Source: Elysia chlorotica | Taxonomy: Eukaryota > Mollusca > Gastropoda > Plakobranchidae | Direction: 5' to 3' | NCBI GenBank assembly: GCA_003991915.1 | Contig: RQTK01001134.1 | Span: 1-64,000 of the forward strand | Length of the DNA: 64,000 nucleotides | Part shown: positions 52,331 to 64,000 of the stretch, piece by piece | How the letters are laid out: each line of letters opens with the position of its first letter | Position numbering within the stretch: the first letter of the stretch is position 1 | The notes under the pieces: generated by a model | Seen by the model: only the letters and a program-made list of their open reading frames with translations | Told to the model about the DNA's origin: nothing | Database searches by the model: none | Position numbers and translations under genes: made by a program

Positions 52331-55300
52331 ATGCCTCAAGGGAAAAAAAGAGCGATTGAGAATAATAAAAATGAGGGCCAGAATAAAAGATTAAAAGGTA
52401 AGTACAAAACTAATTTTAAAACTCTTTTCAAGAAAAGCGTCTATCAGTTAGAACTTGTCCTTTCAATCTTAATGCAATTGGTCGTGATTAAAAACAAATT
52501 TGTTTTTTTATCAAAATCTCTCTTCATTTATATATAAAAATATGAAAACAAGTTTTAAAATGTGTACACGTCATTACATGCCAACTCTTAAATTTGCAGA
52601 TCTTTAATTTACGTGTGGTTTTATGTCATTGAATTTTCCTCTAAAATATGAGTGCATTCTTCCTATAAATGAGATGAGTACATTAATAATAGGGCCTAGT
52701 TGTTTTAAGACAACGTTGTCAGAAAAAAAGCAAGTTTGAAAGGACACCTGTGTACATTTCTTATATTTAACTGATTTTGCACACCTTCCTGGTATTATTT
52801 TTTTCTTAATATTTCCTGAGTTCATAATAAACAATTTTTATATCTTTTCGAGGCATATATTCTGTGCATTTCTGAACAACAACGAAACTGACCAAAGAAG
52901 ATTGTGAACCAACCAAAACTGTTCTTTTTACTTCCTTCCCCCAATTCAATTCCGTTGTTGATTGCTTATGTTGCTGTCGTCATTCCCCAGTGAGCCACGA
53001 CTCGCATGGGCGAGCGCAGGGCTGTGTGCTGACCTGTGGACAGAACGATGTCGGCCAGCTGGGGCTTGGTACAGAGATCATGGAAAGAACACGCATGGCC
53101 TTGGTCGACGTAGCCGATCCAGTCATTCAAATTGTTGCGGGCGGCATGCACACCGTCTGTCTCTCCAGCACAGGACAGGTGCCAGCGCTTTTCACCTCTA
53201 GCATATGTTGAGATCATAAGATCATTGAATGTTCTTCTGGTGTATATATAATATATTGTGATGCCAATTTTCCTTAAATTTACAGAATTCCATTTTAAAA
53301 AAGGCCCGTTAAAGTTTGGTAAAAAAAAAATATCGCCCGTCCAAGTTCCGTTTTAGTTCTCCGCCAATCTCCTTTGCAGGCGTGCATTTACTTACGAAAA
53401 CGGGAAAAACAATTTAACGGTATAAACAAACCAGAAAAAAGTACAACCATCACTGAGCACACTTTGTTCACTAACAAAGTAACACCACCCGACCATTCGA
53501 TATGAGTTCGGATTATCAGATTTAGGCCTAGGATCTCAATTAAAGACTTCACTTGGAGTAAAAGTTCAGTAAAAAATGATCCGGTTGGCATCACTGTATA
53601 TATACAAAGATTTGTCTTACACTGTTAGGCATTATAATTTCTGCAGGCTTCTTATTATTTGTTCTCTATTGGAAATGAAATTGAAATAAACTTGCACACA
53701 TTACTTACATCATGGCATGTGGCAGAATTCTTTTTTCTCCTTCTCAAAATGTGTTTAAGTATTAAAGGCAACATATAGTCAATGTTAATTGGTTAAATAT
53801 TGAATTTGATGTCCTAAATAGCAAGACAACTAATTTGTTAGTGGGATAAATTCATTTTTACAAGTGACATATTTAATCCTTATTAACAAGTTCAGTGGTG
53901 CTGATACAATACACTGTGTACTACTACAAGGGTGTATATCATATTCATAGGCAATCAATTTATAACTTGTTATCTTGATAATATACCATTCCTAACAATT
54001 CTTGTGTGTTGGTTGCTTCTCAGGTCTACACTTTTGGCTGCAATGACGAGGGTGCTCTAGGACGAGACACGTCAGAGGAGGGCTCAGACACCCGGCCTGG
54101 AAAGGTCGCACTACCTGCTCCCATCGTGATGGTCAGCGCTGGAGACAGCCACACTTCGGCTCTCACAGATGACGGCAGAGTCTATGCTTGGGGAACATTC
54201 AGGGTCAGTGCACAGAGAAGTTGAAATAAAGTATTGTCGTATTGTTTGCTTTCTTCTTCTTTTTTTTTTTTTCTTTTTTTTTATTAAAAAAAGTTACACG
54301 CAGGTTTTTTTGCTCTTGTGAGGTTCGAAACGTAGCACTGTCAACTTTTTGTACTTTCTAAACTTCTTTAAAACATTAGAGAAACCTCTGTTAAAATACT
54401 CTATGCTCCAACTTCAGTCACAATAAGCCAGATATCATCTAAATGGGTAACCTGTTTGGTTTATTTAAATTAGGACTAATATACCTTAACATGGTGCCTA
54501 ATCTATGATTCGTCAAAGCTTTTTTTAGACCAAACAATAGTTGTTTTGTTGGGTGAAGATTCACATCAAATTTATTAGCATTGTTTTTTTTAATTAAGGA
54601 CGCCAACGGATCGATTGGTCTGACGAACCGTGGCATTGAGAAGCTGCCAATTGAGCTGATCCAGGAGGAAGTTGTCATCAAAGTTGTGTCGGGTGGTGAC
54701 CACCTGGTCTGTCTCACAGATCGCGGGGAGCTCTTGAGTCTCGGTGAGATACAACTTTAGTTTTAACCACTGCTATTGTTATGAGAACTTGAAACATATC
54801 TGGGTGATTTTCCTTCTTTGTTTCATATTTTTGTAGTTCATAACTTCATACCAAGTAGAAACCAATCACTAGGAACTAGCCGGGGGGGGGGGGTTACTAG
54901 TACAATGAATTCCAACCAGAACATGTGTTTTCAAATCAATATTTTATTTTTTGACTCGGGCACAGAGCTGTTCTTCAAAGATGCTCACTTGGTTGGCATA
55001 CCAAAACTATTGAACATATTTCAAACGAAAAGTGTATTATAAAAGCCTAGTTCTCAATGTTTTGGCTGATATATACTGTTATTTTAAAATGATTAATAGT
55101 CTTTTATCAAGTCAAAAGTATTATAAATTAATCAGGAGATTGCGAATTTTGCTTTGGGAATTCCTTCCATCTATTGTAAGACATTCCACACAAATCTGAC
55201 TGATAGCAGACTTGTAAATCTTTGAAAATCTAGTGCGATAGATGTTTAATCTTATTCGTTAATCAATACAGTACTGTTTTTTTTTTAAGATTTCATGTTG

Positions 55301-58300
55301 TAAACCACCAATTTCAAGACCTTGAGCACTTTCATTTTGTAAAACTGGTAAAATATTAATAATTAGACCTATGGTTTGATTTTCATGTAAATACCCGAAA
55401 AGTGTTTTCTCAATAGCCTTGCTGAGATTTAGCCAACTATTCTTCTAGATTTTGTCACAAGATGTGAAATGTCGCATGTTTTTTCCTTTGTGTTCCCACC
55501 CCAGGCTGTGCAGAGCAGGGTCAGCTGGGGAGAATTGCAGAATGCTTTGCAACGCGCGGCGGTCGCAAAGGCCTTGGTAATTTTGTTACGCTATTATTCG
55601 TTTTTGATATTTGCTATGTTGATTAACTAACTAATGCTGTAATGATGATTTTGTCAGTGGTAGTTCTATTTAACTTTTTCGTTAGTATTTTTCTTTTCTT
55701 TTTTTTTTCTTTTTTTTTGTACTAGTTCCTCCTCCCCCTCTTTTTTTTTTTAGGTATATAAGCTTGATTTTGATCAACTATGTGGACATTATCTCCCACA
55801 TTTGAGTCATGAAATCTATGCCTCATTTTCACTTCTTACGTTATAACCAATGTGGTCCTCTATTCTTCGGAGGCGATGGACTCTTGAGTGAAATGTTGAA
55901 AATATAGTGGATGTCTTTTTTTTTTTTTTTAATCCTCAGATATGCTTCTCTCCCCTGGACGGGTGAAGGTGAAGAAATACCACTCTCGTAAACTGGCCAA
56001 GTTTTCTGACGTTTGGGCTGCCGCTTATGTCACTTTTGCTAAAGAAAACAGTGTGGTATAGCCCCCCACAGATTGTTTAAGTTACAGTGTGAGTCAAGAG
56101 AGCCACAGTGTGGTATAGCCCCCCACAGATTGTTTAAAGTTACCGTTTGAGTCGAGGGCCACAGTGTGGTATAGCCCCCCCACAGATTTTTAAGTTACTG
56201 TGTGAGTTGAGAAACACAGTGCTGTGTAGCCCCCCGCAGATTGTTAAAGTTACAGTGTGAGTCAAGAGAGCCACAGTGTGGTATAGCCCCCCACAGATTG
56301 TTAAAGTTACCGTTTGAGTCGAGAGCCACAGTGTGGTATAGCCCCCCACAGATTTTTTAAGTTACTATGTGAGTCGAGAAACACAGTGCTGTGTAGCCCC
56401 CCACAGATTGTAAAAATTACAGCGTAAGTAGAGAGCTACAGTATGGTGTAACCCCCACAGATTGTTAAAGTTACTATGTGAGTCAAGAGCTACAGTGTGG
56501 TATAGTCCCCCACAGATTTTTTAAGTTACAGTGTGAGTCAAGAAACACAGTGCTGTGTAGCCCCCCACAGATTGTTAAAGTTACAGCGTAAGCACACAGA
56601 TTGTTAAAGTTACCGTTTGAGTCGAGAGCCACAGTGTGGTGTAGCCCCCCACAGATAGTTGACCACTGGCCGCTCTCGGAGAATGATCGCACTCGCTCTG
56701 GGAGGAATCTGTTGACCATGTCCTCAAAGCCTATCAAGAAGAAAAAACAGTTTTAACCTAGGGGGAACTTTATTTACCATATCTTAAGCTTGATACTCAT
56801 TATTTGGGTTGTCAATTTTCCTCTTTACAATTGTTCCCAAAATGTATTCTTCCCGTGTTTTCCAAGTTTCACTATTGCTTTAATTGATTTAGGCGAGGCT
56901 TAAAGAATAGTAAATCGTATTCAGTTTATTCTCAATTCAAAGTTGTGGCACATAAGATCACAAATCAAAATGAGTCCAATAGTGAAACTTGGAAAACACA
57001 GGAAGAATACATTTTGGGAACAATTGTAAAGAGGAAAATTGACAACCCAAATAATGAGTATCAAGCTTAAGATATGGTAAATAAAGTTCCCCCTAGGTTA
57101 AAACTGTTTTTTCTTCTTGATAGGCTTTGAGGACATGGTCAACAGATTCCTCCCAGAGCGAGTGCGATCATTCTCCGAGAGCGGCCAGTGGTCAACTATC
57201 TGTGGGGGGCTACACCACACTGTGGCTCTCGACTCAAACGGTAACTTTAACAATCTGTGTGGGTTACACCATACTGTAGCTCTCTACTTACGCTGTAACT
57301 TTAACAATCTGTGGGGGGCTACACAGCACTATGTTTCTCGACTCAAACGGTAACTTAAAAATCTGTGGGGGGCTATACCACACTGTGGCTCTCTTGACTC
57401 ACACAGTAACTTTAACAATCTGTGGGGGGCTGTACCACACTGTGGCTCTCGGCTCATGCATTCATCAATTGGATTTCAAAATTGCACATTATAGAGATCT
57501 ATTTGCTACTCAGTTTCAAAACTTCCTGGTTCACGAGCCAGGAAAGGAAACTTTACTAGGTTGATTTTTAGTTGCATACTCATAGGTGTCAATTGCTTTA
57601 GTTTTTTTGTTTTGTTTTCATAGGTGTCAATTGCCTTAGTTTTTTTTTTTAATCATGACTACAGACTAATGTATTTTTAATATTTTCTTCCAAAGGTAAA
57701 GTTTTCACCCTGGGCCGAGAGGACTACGGCAGGCTAGGACTTGGAAAAAACTGTGGGGAGAAGCAGTTACCGACGCTGGTGCCAGCGTTGAAAGACATGA
57801 CATGTACAGCCATTGGTGCCGGAGGATGCTGCAGCTTTGCTGTCATGTCTGATGGTCAGTGGGTCGCGTTAGCTCAGAGATGGATTGGGTGTTGTTGCTT
57901 TTTTTGGTTGAATTTCAGCAAAATCTGCTTTGATTTTCTTTATTATTATTTTTTTTATAATCTTAAATCTTTAAGCATCACATTTGGAAAAGTAAATACT
58001 GAGTTTTAAGGAAGGGGACTATAGGGAAGTCGGTTCCTGATTATAGATCTTGTTATTCTTGTGACTGAACCATTTCCTTTTTTACCAAGTTTTTATTGTC
58101 ATAACAATTGTAAGTATTTGTGAATAGATAAATGTTTACATTAGTCTGATCATTATCAAGTGATTTTCTGCAATGCTGGTACTAAGAAATGATAGTGTGA
58201 TTTTTATTATTGTTATTTTTGTCATTCTTTACGGTTACTTTTTACATTTTACTATGTCATATTACTATTATAATTTGATCAATATTTATGGCTTATATTA

Positions 58301-59375
58301 CAATGGCAAATGCAAGAATATCATAAATATATGATTTTATCATAAATGAAATTTCATATATACTCATTTTGACCTGTCACGTGTCCTGTCTGGCTCAGGC
58401 TCCCTCTACTCATGGGGCATGGGCTCTAACAACCAGCTGGGGCTCGGAGAGGAGGACGATCAGGATGTCCCTACCAAAGTGGCCGGCAAGCAGCTGGAGA
58501 CCAGGTGAGTAAGATCGGGCATAGTCGACCAATAAGGAAGTCCAAAAGTCGACTGTTACTTTTAGTTTTTTACCTTATAAGTAGTTCTAAAACTAACCCT
58601 CGACTCCTGGCTGTGGATAACGTTGCTGTGTTTTTGAACTGGGTGGCATCAGCATTTTACTTTACTTCCCTTGGGTCGCACCCATCATCAGCGCTGACGA
58701 ATCCCTGTTGAAATTGAAGAGCTGGTCTACAACAAGGCTAGGCTAGGTAGTCAAGGCCTAACAAAGAGTTCAGGGTCACCAACAATTGGTAAATGAGAGT
58801 CACAGAGATAACTGGTAAAGGTGACTTTGCCCTGGTCTGCTAGTCAGGCACTAATGCTTTTTCTACTCAACATAGACACATCGTATCCGTAAGGAGTTTC
58901 CACTTCATGCTTTCTTTTGACCAAAAGTTTTGCTGCTTTAAGAATATGGGGGGGGGGGGGGTATTTTGTTTGCAGCATGCAAATAATTCTAAGTGTGTAG
59001 TTGTATTTTTTTGTGAGTTTTTGACATGATGCTTGCCACCTCGTTTTTTGTACATTCATAAAGAAGCAAAGCTTTTCAAGTTTAAATGCTTGCAAAATTT
59101 ATTGTAGCAGATACTTTTCACCTGATTAGGAATATTCAATACGAACAAATGTGCACTTTTTTTTTACCTCTTCTCCAGATTGTTTTTTGAAAGACATTGA
59201 CTACGTGAGACTAGCACTTTGACATTTTGTGGATGCTACAATTTGAGAAACATGTATTTGTAGAACTAACCGAACAATTCTGATTGTGTGTTGCAGGTGT
59301 GCGCTGATGGTGTCCTCTGGCGGGCAGCACACTGCGGTCCTAGCCAAGAACATGCAGAATGGAGTGGCACATTGA
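52331..59375 (+). CDS. RCC1: RCC1, Ran guanine-nucleotide exchange factor
   Basis: Exons: 52331-52397 (ATG, two bases after a 5' UTR acceptor), 52991-53178, 54024-54203, 54599-54743, 55505-55576, 55940 to about 56060, 57124-57240, 57696-57854, 58399-58504 and 59297-59375 (TGA). A basic N-terminal tail ([19 protein letters not shown]) precedes the seven-bladed propeller. Landmarks match human RCC1: [107 protein letters not shown]. The Asp and His residues of the Ran-binding face are present. RCC1 loads Ran with GTP on chromatin. Oddity: the sixth exon runs into a repeat after AKENSVV, and about 10-12 residues of one strand (GFGLxNYxQLG in relatives) plus a clear donor are missing before GFEDMVNRF. 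Confidence 0.95.
53256..53596. mobile_element. Short hAT-like TIR element (341 bp)
   Basis: Ends GTGATGCCAATTTTCC and GATCCGGTTGGCATCACTG form terminal inverted repeats. The interior matches 721-1020: CGGGAAAAACAATTTAACGG, ACCATTCGATATGAGTTCGG. It is non-autonomous and lies in RCC1 intron 2, with TA-rich flanks. Confidence 0.6.
56050..56613 (-). repeat. Inverted tandem array of an RCC1 exon-donor unit
   Basis: About ten units of 54-57 bp, reading CAGTGTGGTATAGCCCCCCA, CAGATTGTTAAAGTTACCG, TTTGAGTCGAGAGC. Reversed, each is the last 38 or so bases of the RCC1 exon ending at 57240 plus its donor and early intron (GTAACTTTAACAATCTG). Variants recur with a period of three units (GTGTGG..., ...GAAACA, GCTGTG...), a higher-order repeat of about 166 bp. 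The left edge fuses to the RCC1 exon at about 56047-56060. Confidence 0.88.
56592..57262. repeat. 286-bp near-perfect inverted repeat with 99-bp spacer
   Basis: 56592-56877 is the reverse complement of 56977-57262, with one mismatch seen (CCCGTG against CACAGG reversed). The 99-bp spacer is 56878-56976. Each arm contains the whole RCC1 exon plus about 150 bp of the preceding intron. Outside the arms the inverted similarity continues through tandem units that differ in number and order. Confidence 0.93.
56614..56730 (-). pseudogene. RCC1: Inverted copy of an RCC1 exon
   Basis: An antisense, apparently identical copy of the exon at 57124-57240, with its acceptor (TTGATAG) and donor (G/GTAACT) retained. 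It codes [15 protein letters not shown]... on the minus strand. In the RCC1 transcript it would be antisense to the real exon about 400 bases upstream of it. Confidence 0.92.
57241..57450 (+). repeat. Direct tandem array of RCC1 donor units
   Basis: Four further units of about 54-57 bp follow the exon, each with a version of GGGGGGCTACACCACACTGT, GGCTCTCGACTCAAACGG, TAACTTTAACAATCTG. Several keep the donor-like G/GTAACT. Only the first donor (57240) keeps the reading frame into [10 protein letters not shown]; reading on gives [16 protein letters not shown] before a stop further along. Confidence 0.85.
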
Positions 59376-62300
59376 CACAGCTCTGCCTAGTCGGGTGTGC
59401 GAGTGGGATGCAGAATTAGGGGTGCTCGAAGATCGAAAATTTTTATGTGAAAGTGTCAGCCATTAGGATCTAGGTATTGATTTTTATAAATGAAAATGAA
59501 AGAAAAAAAAATGTGTATTACAAAATTTTACTGATAAATATGATGTTTTTAGCTGTAAATTCAGATGCAATTTCTGATTTTAGCTTCTTTTCATGCATTC
59601 TATTTATTGTGTTTGACAGTTTAAACTTTGAGATTTTATATCACATTTTTTCACTCATTCTGTGCCTGTTAGATTATCCAAGGTCATCTTTATAATATGC
59701 TTGTAATGCTGTTTTACTGTAAATCTATTTCCCATATTAATGTATTTATTGATGATGTCACTCTCTATAGTAATTTTATCAATGAAATCGTATTTATGAC
59801 TGTTAATGTGGATCTTGTTTTGTACCTGTGCCTATCTCCAATGCATTAGGAAAATACCCTCTATCTTCAGTGGGTTTTGACGGTTTAGTTATATGAGCAT
59901 TGATGCTGAACATTGCCGCAGCATGTCCCACCCTCAAACACTGGCGCTAGAAGTAAGATTTGGTGGAAAAGATGTCACTGTAAAGTGACAGGCTAAACAG
60001 AAGTCCTGGTATCCCTGCCCGGTCTCTGTGTTGCAGCACGTAAAATTGTCTTGAGACCTAGTTGCAGGCACTGGACCTTAACTAAGGAAACAAGCTTTAC
60101 CTTTGAGTTTTGCCCTGCTCGGAAATTATCCATATAGCACTTTTTTTTTTTAATTCGGATAACCGTAAGGAGGTTCTAAGGCTTAATTCTGCTCTTCACC
60201 CCTCCTCTAGTATGGGTCATAATAGTTATGTACCTTTTGAAGATTGTATTTGAAAATGACTATGAATTTAGTTTTTTCCAAATATTGGTACTCACGATTT
60301 ATTGTATATTATACTGTGAACATGAAAGATTTAAAGCTTCAGTCCAAGTCTCACCTGTTCACCTGGCAACTTGAAGACTTGAATATTTTTACAGCCTGTG
60401 TTATGATCTTAGGTACTGAAGAAACATCCATTTAGCATTGTAGAGTTTCCCCCTGCATATAACTAATTGATTTCTTTCATGGAAATAGAAGAATTTATAG
60501 ATATAAAGCTTCAGTCCAAGTCTCACCTGTTCACCTGGCAACTTGAAGACTTGAATATTTTTACAGCCTGTGCTATGATCTTAGGTACTGAAGAAACAAA
60601 TCCATTTAGCATTGTAGAGTTTCCCCCTGCATATAACTAATTGATTTCTTTCATGGAACAATAGAAGAATTTATGGTTGTAAACATGAAAGGATAGGGCG
60701 GCTGGCTTGAAAGTGGGACATACTGATAATACTGTGCTTTGGAATCATCATGCACCTGAAAGCTGGACCTAGTTACACCTCTTTTAGAAGTATTTTATTG
60801 ACAATTTTTGCCCCAAACTCTGTTTCTACCAAACTTTGCTGAATGTGACCATCACTATGTAATTTCTTCTAATCTAGTTTCAACCACATAATTCCTTTCC
60901 ATTTACATGCCGCAGGTTAGCCTACCACCAATAGTCTATTTAGCTTTATCTAAGAACTTCAAGCCTCACTTGTTTGAGGTGTGGACATGACATGCTCAGT
61001 GTCAATCTCATCTGACATTCCGTCCAAACCTCAGCTGTTCCTTGCAGTCCCGCCTTCTCATTCCGTTTGACCATAGCCTGTATTTTCACGACTGGTGGAC
61101 TGCGTTTCTTTATAAATAGAGCCAATATCTATAGTTAAGATTATGCTCTTCTGAGATTTCTATAAGAGTAAATGACAGAAAAAAATTTCAGTCCTATGTT
61201 GCTTGATGGCCTATGTTTTGTTTCAAAATGAACGTCTTATAATCTGGTACTTGTATTACCGAAATGTGTTCCTTCAATGATGTAGCCACAATCAGTTATG
61301 TAATCAGTAAAAGTTTTTAAAAAAATGTTAGATCAAGATAACCAAGACTTGGAGTACCACTTTGTACGGTTTCTAACTGCACATGTTGTCAATTACTGAA
61401 TAAGTATCAAATGTAATTTATATCTCAAACCTAAAACTCAGTAATATAAAACAAAAGTATTTTGACCACCCTCACTAGCGCAAGATATCAAGGCTTTTTT
61501 TTTTTTTTCGTGGACACCTAACTTATTAAGTTCTGGTCTCGTATAGATAGAAATTTGTAGAATGTATTGCATTTTATTATGCACTGATCTTTAGCATTTT
61601 ATTATGCACTGATCTTTAGGTGTGACACATATAGATGTCCAAAGTGATCTTTCAAAAGACGCACAGCATTTTTACTATTGCAGGTATACATCTCACTACC
61701 TTGCCTGATAGCTTCGTATTTAACCCTACCAAACTGGTTTCTTCATAAGTTCATCTGTAAAAATAGACTTATTTGATCCACTGTTTAACATAGAAAGCTC
61801 TAAAAATAAATTTGTACGTGTATTTAGGCTTATTTGATCCACTGTTTAATACAGAAAGCTTTAAAAAATAGATTTGTATGTGTGAGTGTATGTTAATTTG
61901 ATTTAATATATTTATAATAGAATGCCGTTTCGTCAAAATTTAGGAAGTTACGCTGAGGATGAATGCACAAGGGAAGTGGTGGTTCCACATAATATGTTGC
62001 GATGATGCTGTATCAGCTGTAAATAGAGCAACGATGCATGATTGATCAGTTGAAAGTTTTAAAATAAGTCTGGCGGCAAGAAGTGGGCCCAACTGTGTGG
62101 TGCTTCATCCAAGCCTGGGCCTGTGTCTGAATCTGCCATGTTAGTTCATGTTTATAACCTTGTTGTGTGCATGTGGCAACCTAAAGAGTGTCAAGCATGC
62201 GGTAGAGGGAGACGATGTGCAACAAGCCCTAGATCAGATACCATCTGTATGTATAGAGTAGAATTATGTTTTTATTATCATGTGGGCTTAGTCTAACTTT

Positions 62301-62660
62301 TAAACTTCAATTTTATCTTTTGAATTAATCATTTTTAAAGTTACATATTTGGTTAGGACTACCTTTTTTTTTTCTTTTTTTTTTAAATACTTTTCTTAGT
62401 TTAAAGATGGCTTGTGACACTTTAAAGATATAGAAAGGCTGGAAAGACTTGTTATTTGCTTCTGTCAGGTCTACTGGGCATCTCCACAAAGCATATGGTT
62501 AAACGTATATATGTATGTATGATAATGTTCTCTATTAAACTCCTGCTTAATGTTATTTCATGTGTAATGATTATGCATAATTTGTAATGTATGTTTTGAT
62601 ATATGTTGTGATCTTCAAATGGGCAAATAAAGATGAAATTCCAATAAATGCTTTGGGCTT
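59376..62660 (+). other. RCC1: RCC1 3' UTR
   Basis: About 3.3 kb of non-coding sequence to two AATAAA signals at 62626-62631 and 62643-62648. It contains a 172-bp tandem duplication (60333-60504 and 60505-60682), a doubled 25-mer at about 61569-61619 and a roughly 68-bp duplication at about 61763-61880. Confidence 0.6.
60333..60682. repeat. 172-bp tandem duplication
   Basis: AAAGCTTCAGTCCAAGTCTC begins at 60333 and again at 60505. The two units differ by a few substitutions and short indels (ACATCC against ACAAATCC; GGAAATAG against GGAACAATAG), so the duplication is recent. Confidence 0.93.
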
Positions 62661-63942
62661 TTGTTGAAAATTATTATGATTTTAGTTTGGAGCCTTGACA
62701 ATATTTAGCATAATTTTACATAATCTGTATTTTGATCATACACAAAGTGAAACATCTTTGTTCTTCCGACCCTTAGATTTCCTGACTAATCCTATCCATA
62801 TAAATGGGGGTACCGGTTGAGGTTTGAAACCTAGCCACTCTGCTGTCACTCCAGCGCTCTGACTAATCGAGTAACCATCTACGATTGCCTGTCGAGTGTA
62901 ACATGACTTTGGTTTATCCTATATTCTCATCTAGCATCATAATCTGGTAGCTGAAGGTCATGCTCTCTGGCTTTTTGCACAGATTCCCAAAGCACAACGA
63001 ATAAGCTGAACTACGGCTTAATATAAATATTACATTTGAGGAACAATTCATTTTTTTTCCTACTTGTCAGTTGCTGTTTAATATACACTTGCGATAAAAA
63101 AAATAGATATATTCTGATGCCTTGCAGAGAACCAAATGGAGCTCCGCTCTTTGTCCACCCAGAGATTGACATCAAAACAAAGAAACCTGTAATCCTGATA
63201 TTACATTGTTAGAAAAAGATCAAGCCACAGTAGAGACACGTGTCTTAAATAACTTTACCAGAGATGGGGGGTGGGGAGCTATTTTTTTTATTTGAAATTT
63301 TTCTATTTGGAAATGTTTTTCTTTTATAACAAGTGAACAAATTACTATACACTGTCACTTAGATGTATAAATATGCCATCTCATATCAGAGATCATCAGT
63401 GTTACTGACATCAGATATCTTCAAGCAGAAGCGCCATACTACCATCTTGTGGTAGATCGAATTTTTTTTTTTTTTTTTAAGTTTGCACTCTTCTTGTCTG
63501 GTGGACTAACTTGAATCTACCTCACACCTCATGTCTTCTAACTACGTCCCGTAAATCTTTATGAAATCACATTCCTAATATAAAAAAAAAAATAATAAAA
63601 AATAGTATTCTCTTCCGAATTCCTAATTAAAAATAAATTCCTTTTCATTAAGGATGTACGATAAAATAATTATTATTTAGATGCATTGAGTCTACCCACT
63701 TGAACAAAAAAGCCCACTTAGCAAAAGGGCATGCTTTGATAAAACTGCACGCTTAAACAACCATTACAGGGACCGTAAATACAATAGCGGTGGCGCTTGA
63801 CTTGTCATAAGCATCATAGATCCGTTCTCGCACATTCTTACAAGTCGTAAGCTACCGCGACGTTGTAGTTGTACTTACGGCCATATATTGGATTAGCTGC
63901 TTGGGAAAATCATGCACCAAGGATCTGTCCCTTTCTTTATGC

Positions 63943-63996
<54 letters not shown>

Positions 63997-64000
63997 CAGG
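62661..64000. other. Intergenic, right edge
   Basis: AT-rich sequence with no gene recognised. A (CT)n microsatellite occupies about 63945-63994. Confidence 0.6.

Noticed and set aside
56050-57450. CRISPR-like array or ordinary MITE
   Set aside because: Units are contiguous with no spacers, derive from a host exon and donor, and sit in an intron-rich animal gene. The arms carry host coding sequence rather than transposon ends.
63128-63215. Exon-like block after TTGCAG reading EPNGAPLFVHPEIDIKTKK
   Set aside because: Short, no donor, no recognised family and no partner exon; could be chance.

Overview
This is intron-rich animal nuclear DNA. It carries five protein genes, each in several GT-AG exons, separated by AT-rich introns, simple repeats and tRNA-derived SINEs. 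Protein similarity and the abundance of AGATCTAG-type words suggest a lophotrochozoan, most likely a gastropod mollusc. That placement is inference, because nothing in the window names the species.

Layout: (1) 527-4654 (+) is the 3' end of FAF1, carrying the C-terminal UBX domain; the gene continues off the left edge. (2) 14364-6811 (-) is a complete ten-coding-exon homologue of human C19orf44 (DUF4614 family). (3) 16216-20465 (+) is a complete eight-exon calreticulin gene ending in KDEL, with a perfect inverted ER-stress element upstream. (4) 40874-25684 (-) is a Disabled (Dab1/Dab2-type) endocytic adaptor, complete from the PTB domain to the stop, with its first exon unresolved. (5) 52331-59375 (+) is RCC1, the Ran exchange factor. 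Strands alternate, so neighbours are head-to-head (C19orf44/CALR and Dab/RCC1) or tail-to-tail (FAF1/C19orf44 and CALR/Dab). The genes are ordinary housekeeping or trafficking genes and show no sign of acting in one pathway.

The unusual part is where the repeats lie. At least four tandem arrays begin exactly at an exon edge, and their units carry copies of the splice site, in three cases with a few coding bases: the FAF1 acceptor at 3464, the C19orf44 acceptor at 7564, the Dab donor at 27436 and the RCC1 donor at 57240. A fifth array abuts the Dab donor at 36200. Decoy units still spell traces of the host peptide (GISYEAS beside AISLEKAS; AITAR beside AITAY). In RCC1 the array is also part of a 286-bp near-perfect inverted repeat that carries a backwards copy of an RCC1 exon. 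The array's outer end joins the preceding RCC1 exon at about 13 bp of microhomology and removes the end of one propeller strand. This is either a real fold-back rearrangement or an assembly fold-back.

Other content: a LINE RNase H-domain fragment nested between hAT-like termini in FAF1, a second copy of that short TIR element in RCC1, a MITE beside the CALR/C19orf44 promoter region with a solo end beside RCC1, a nested-hairpin fold-back element in Dab, several tRNA-derived SINEs, and long GA/CT, ATT and ACT microsatellites. C19orf44 has one apparent single-base frameshift and one GC-AG intron. Dab has an in-frame 29-codon exon placed inside its PTB domain. No rRNA gene, functional tRNA gene or CRISPR array was seen.
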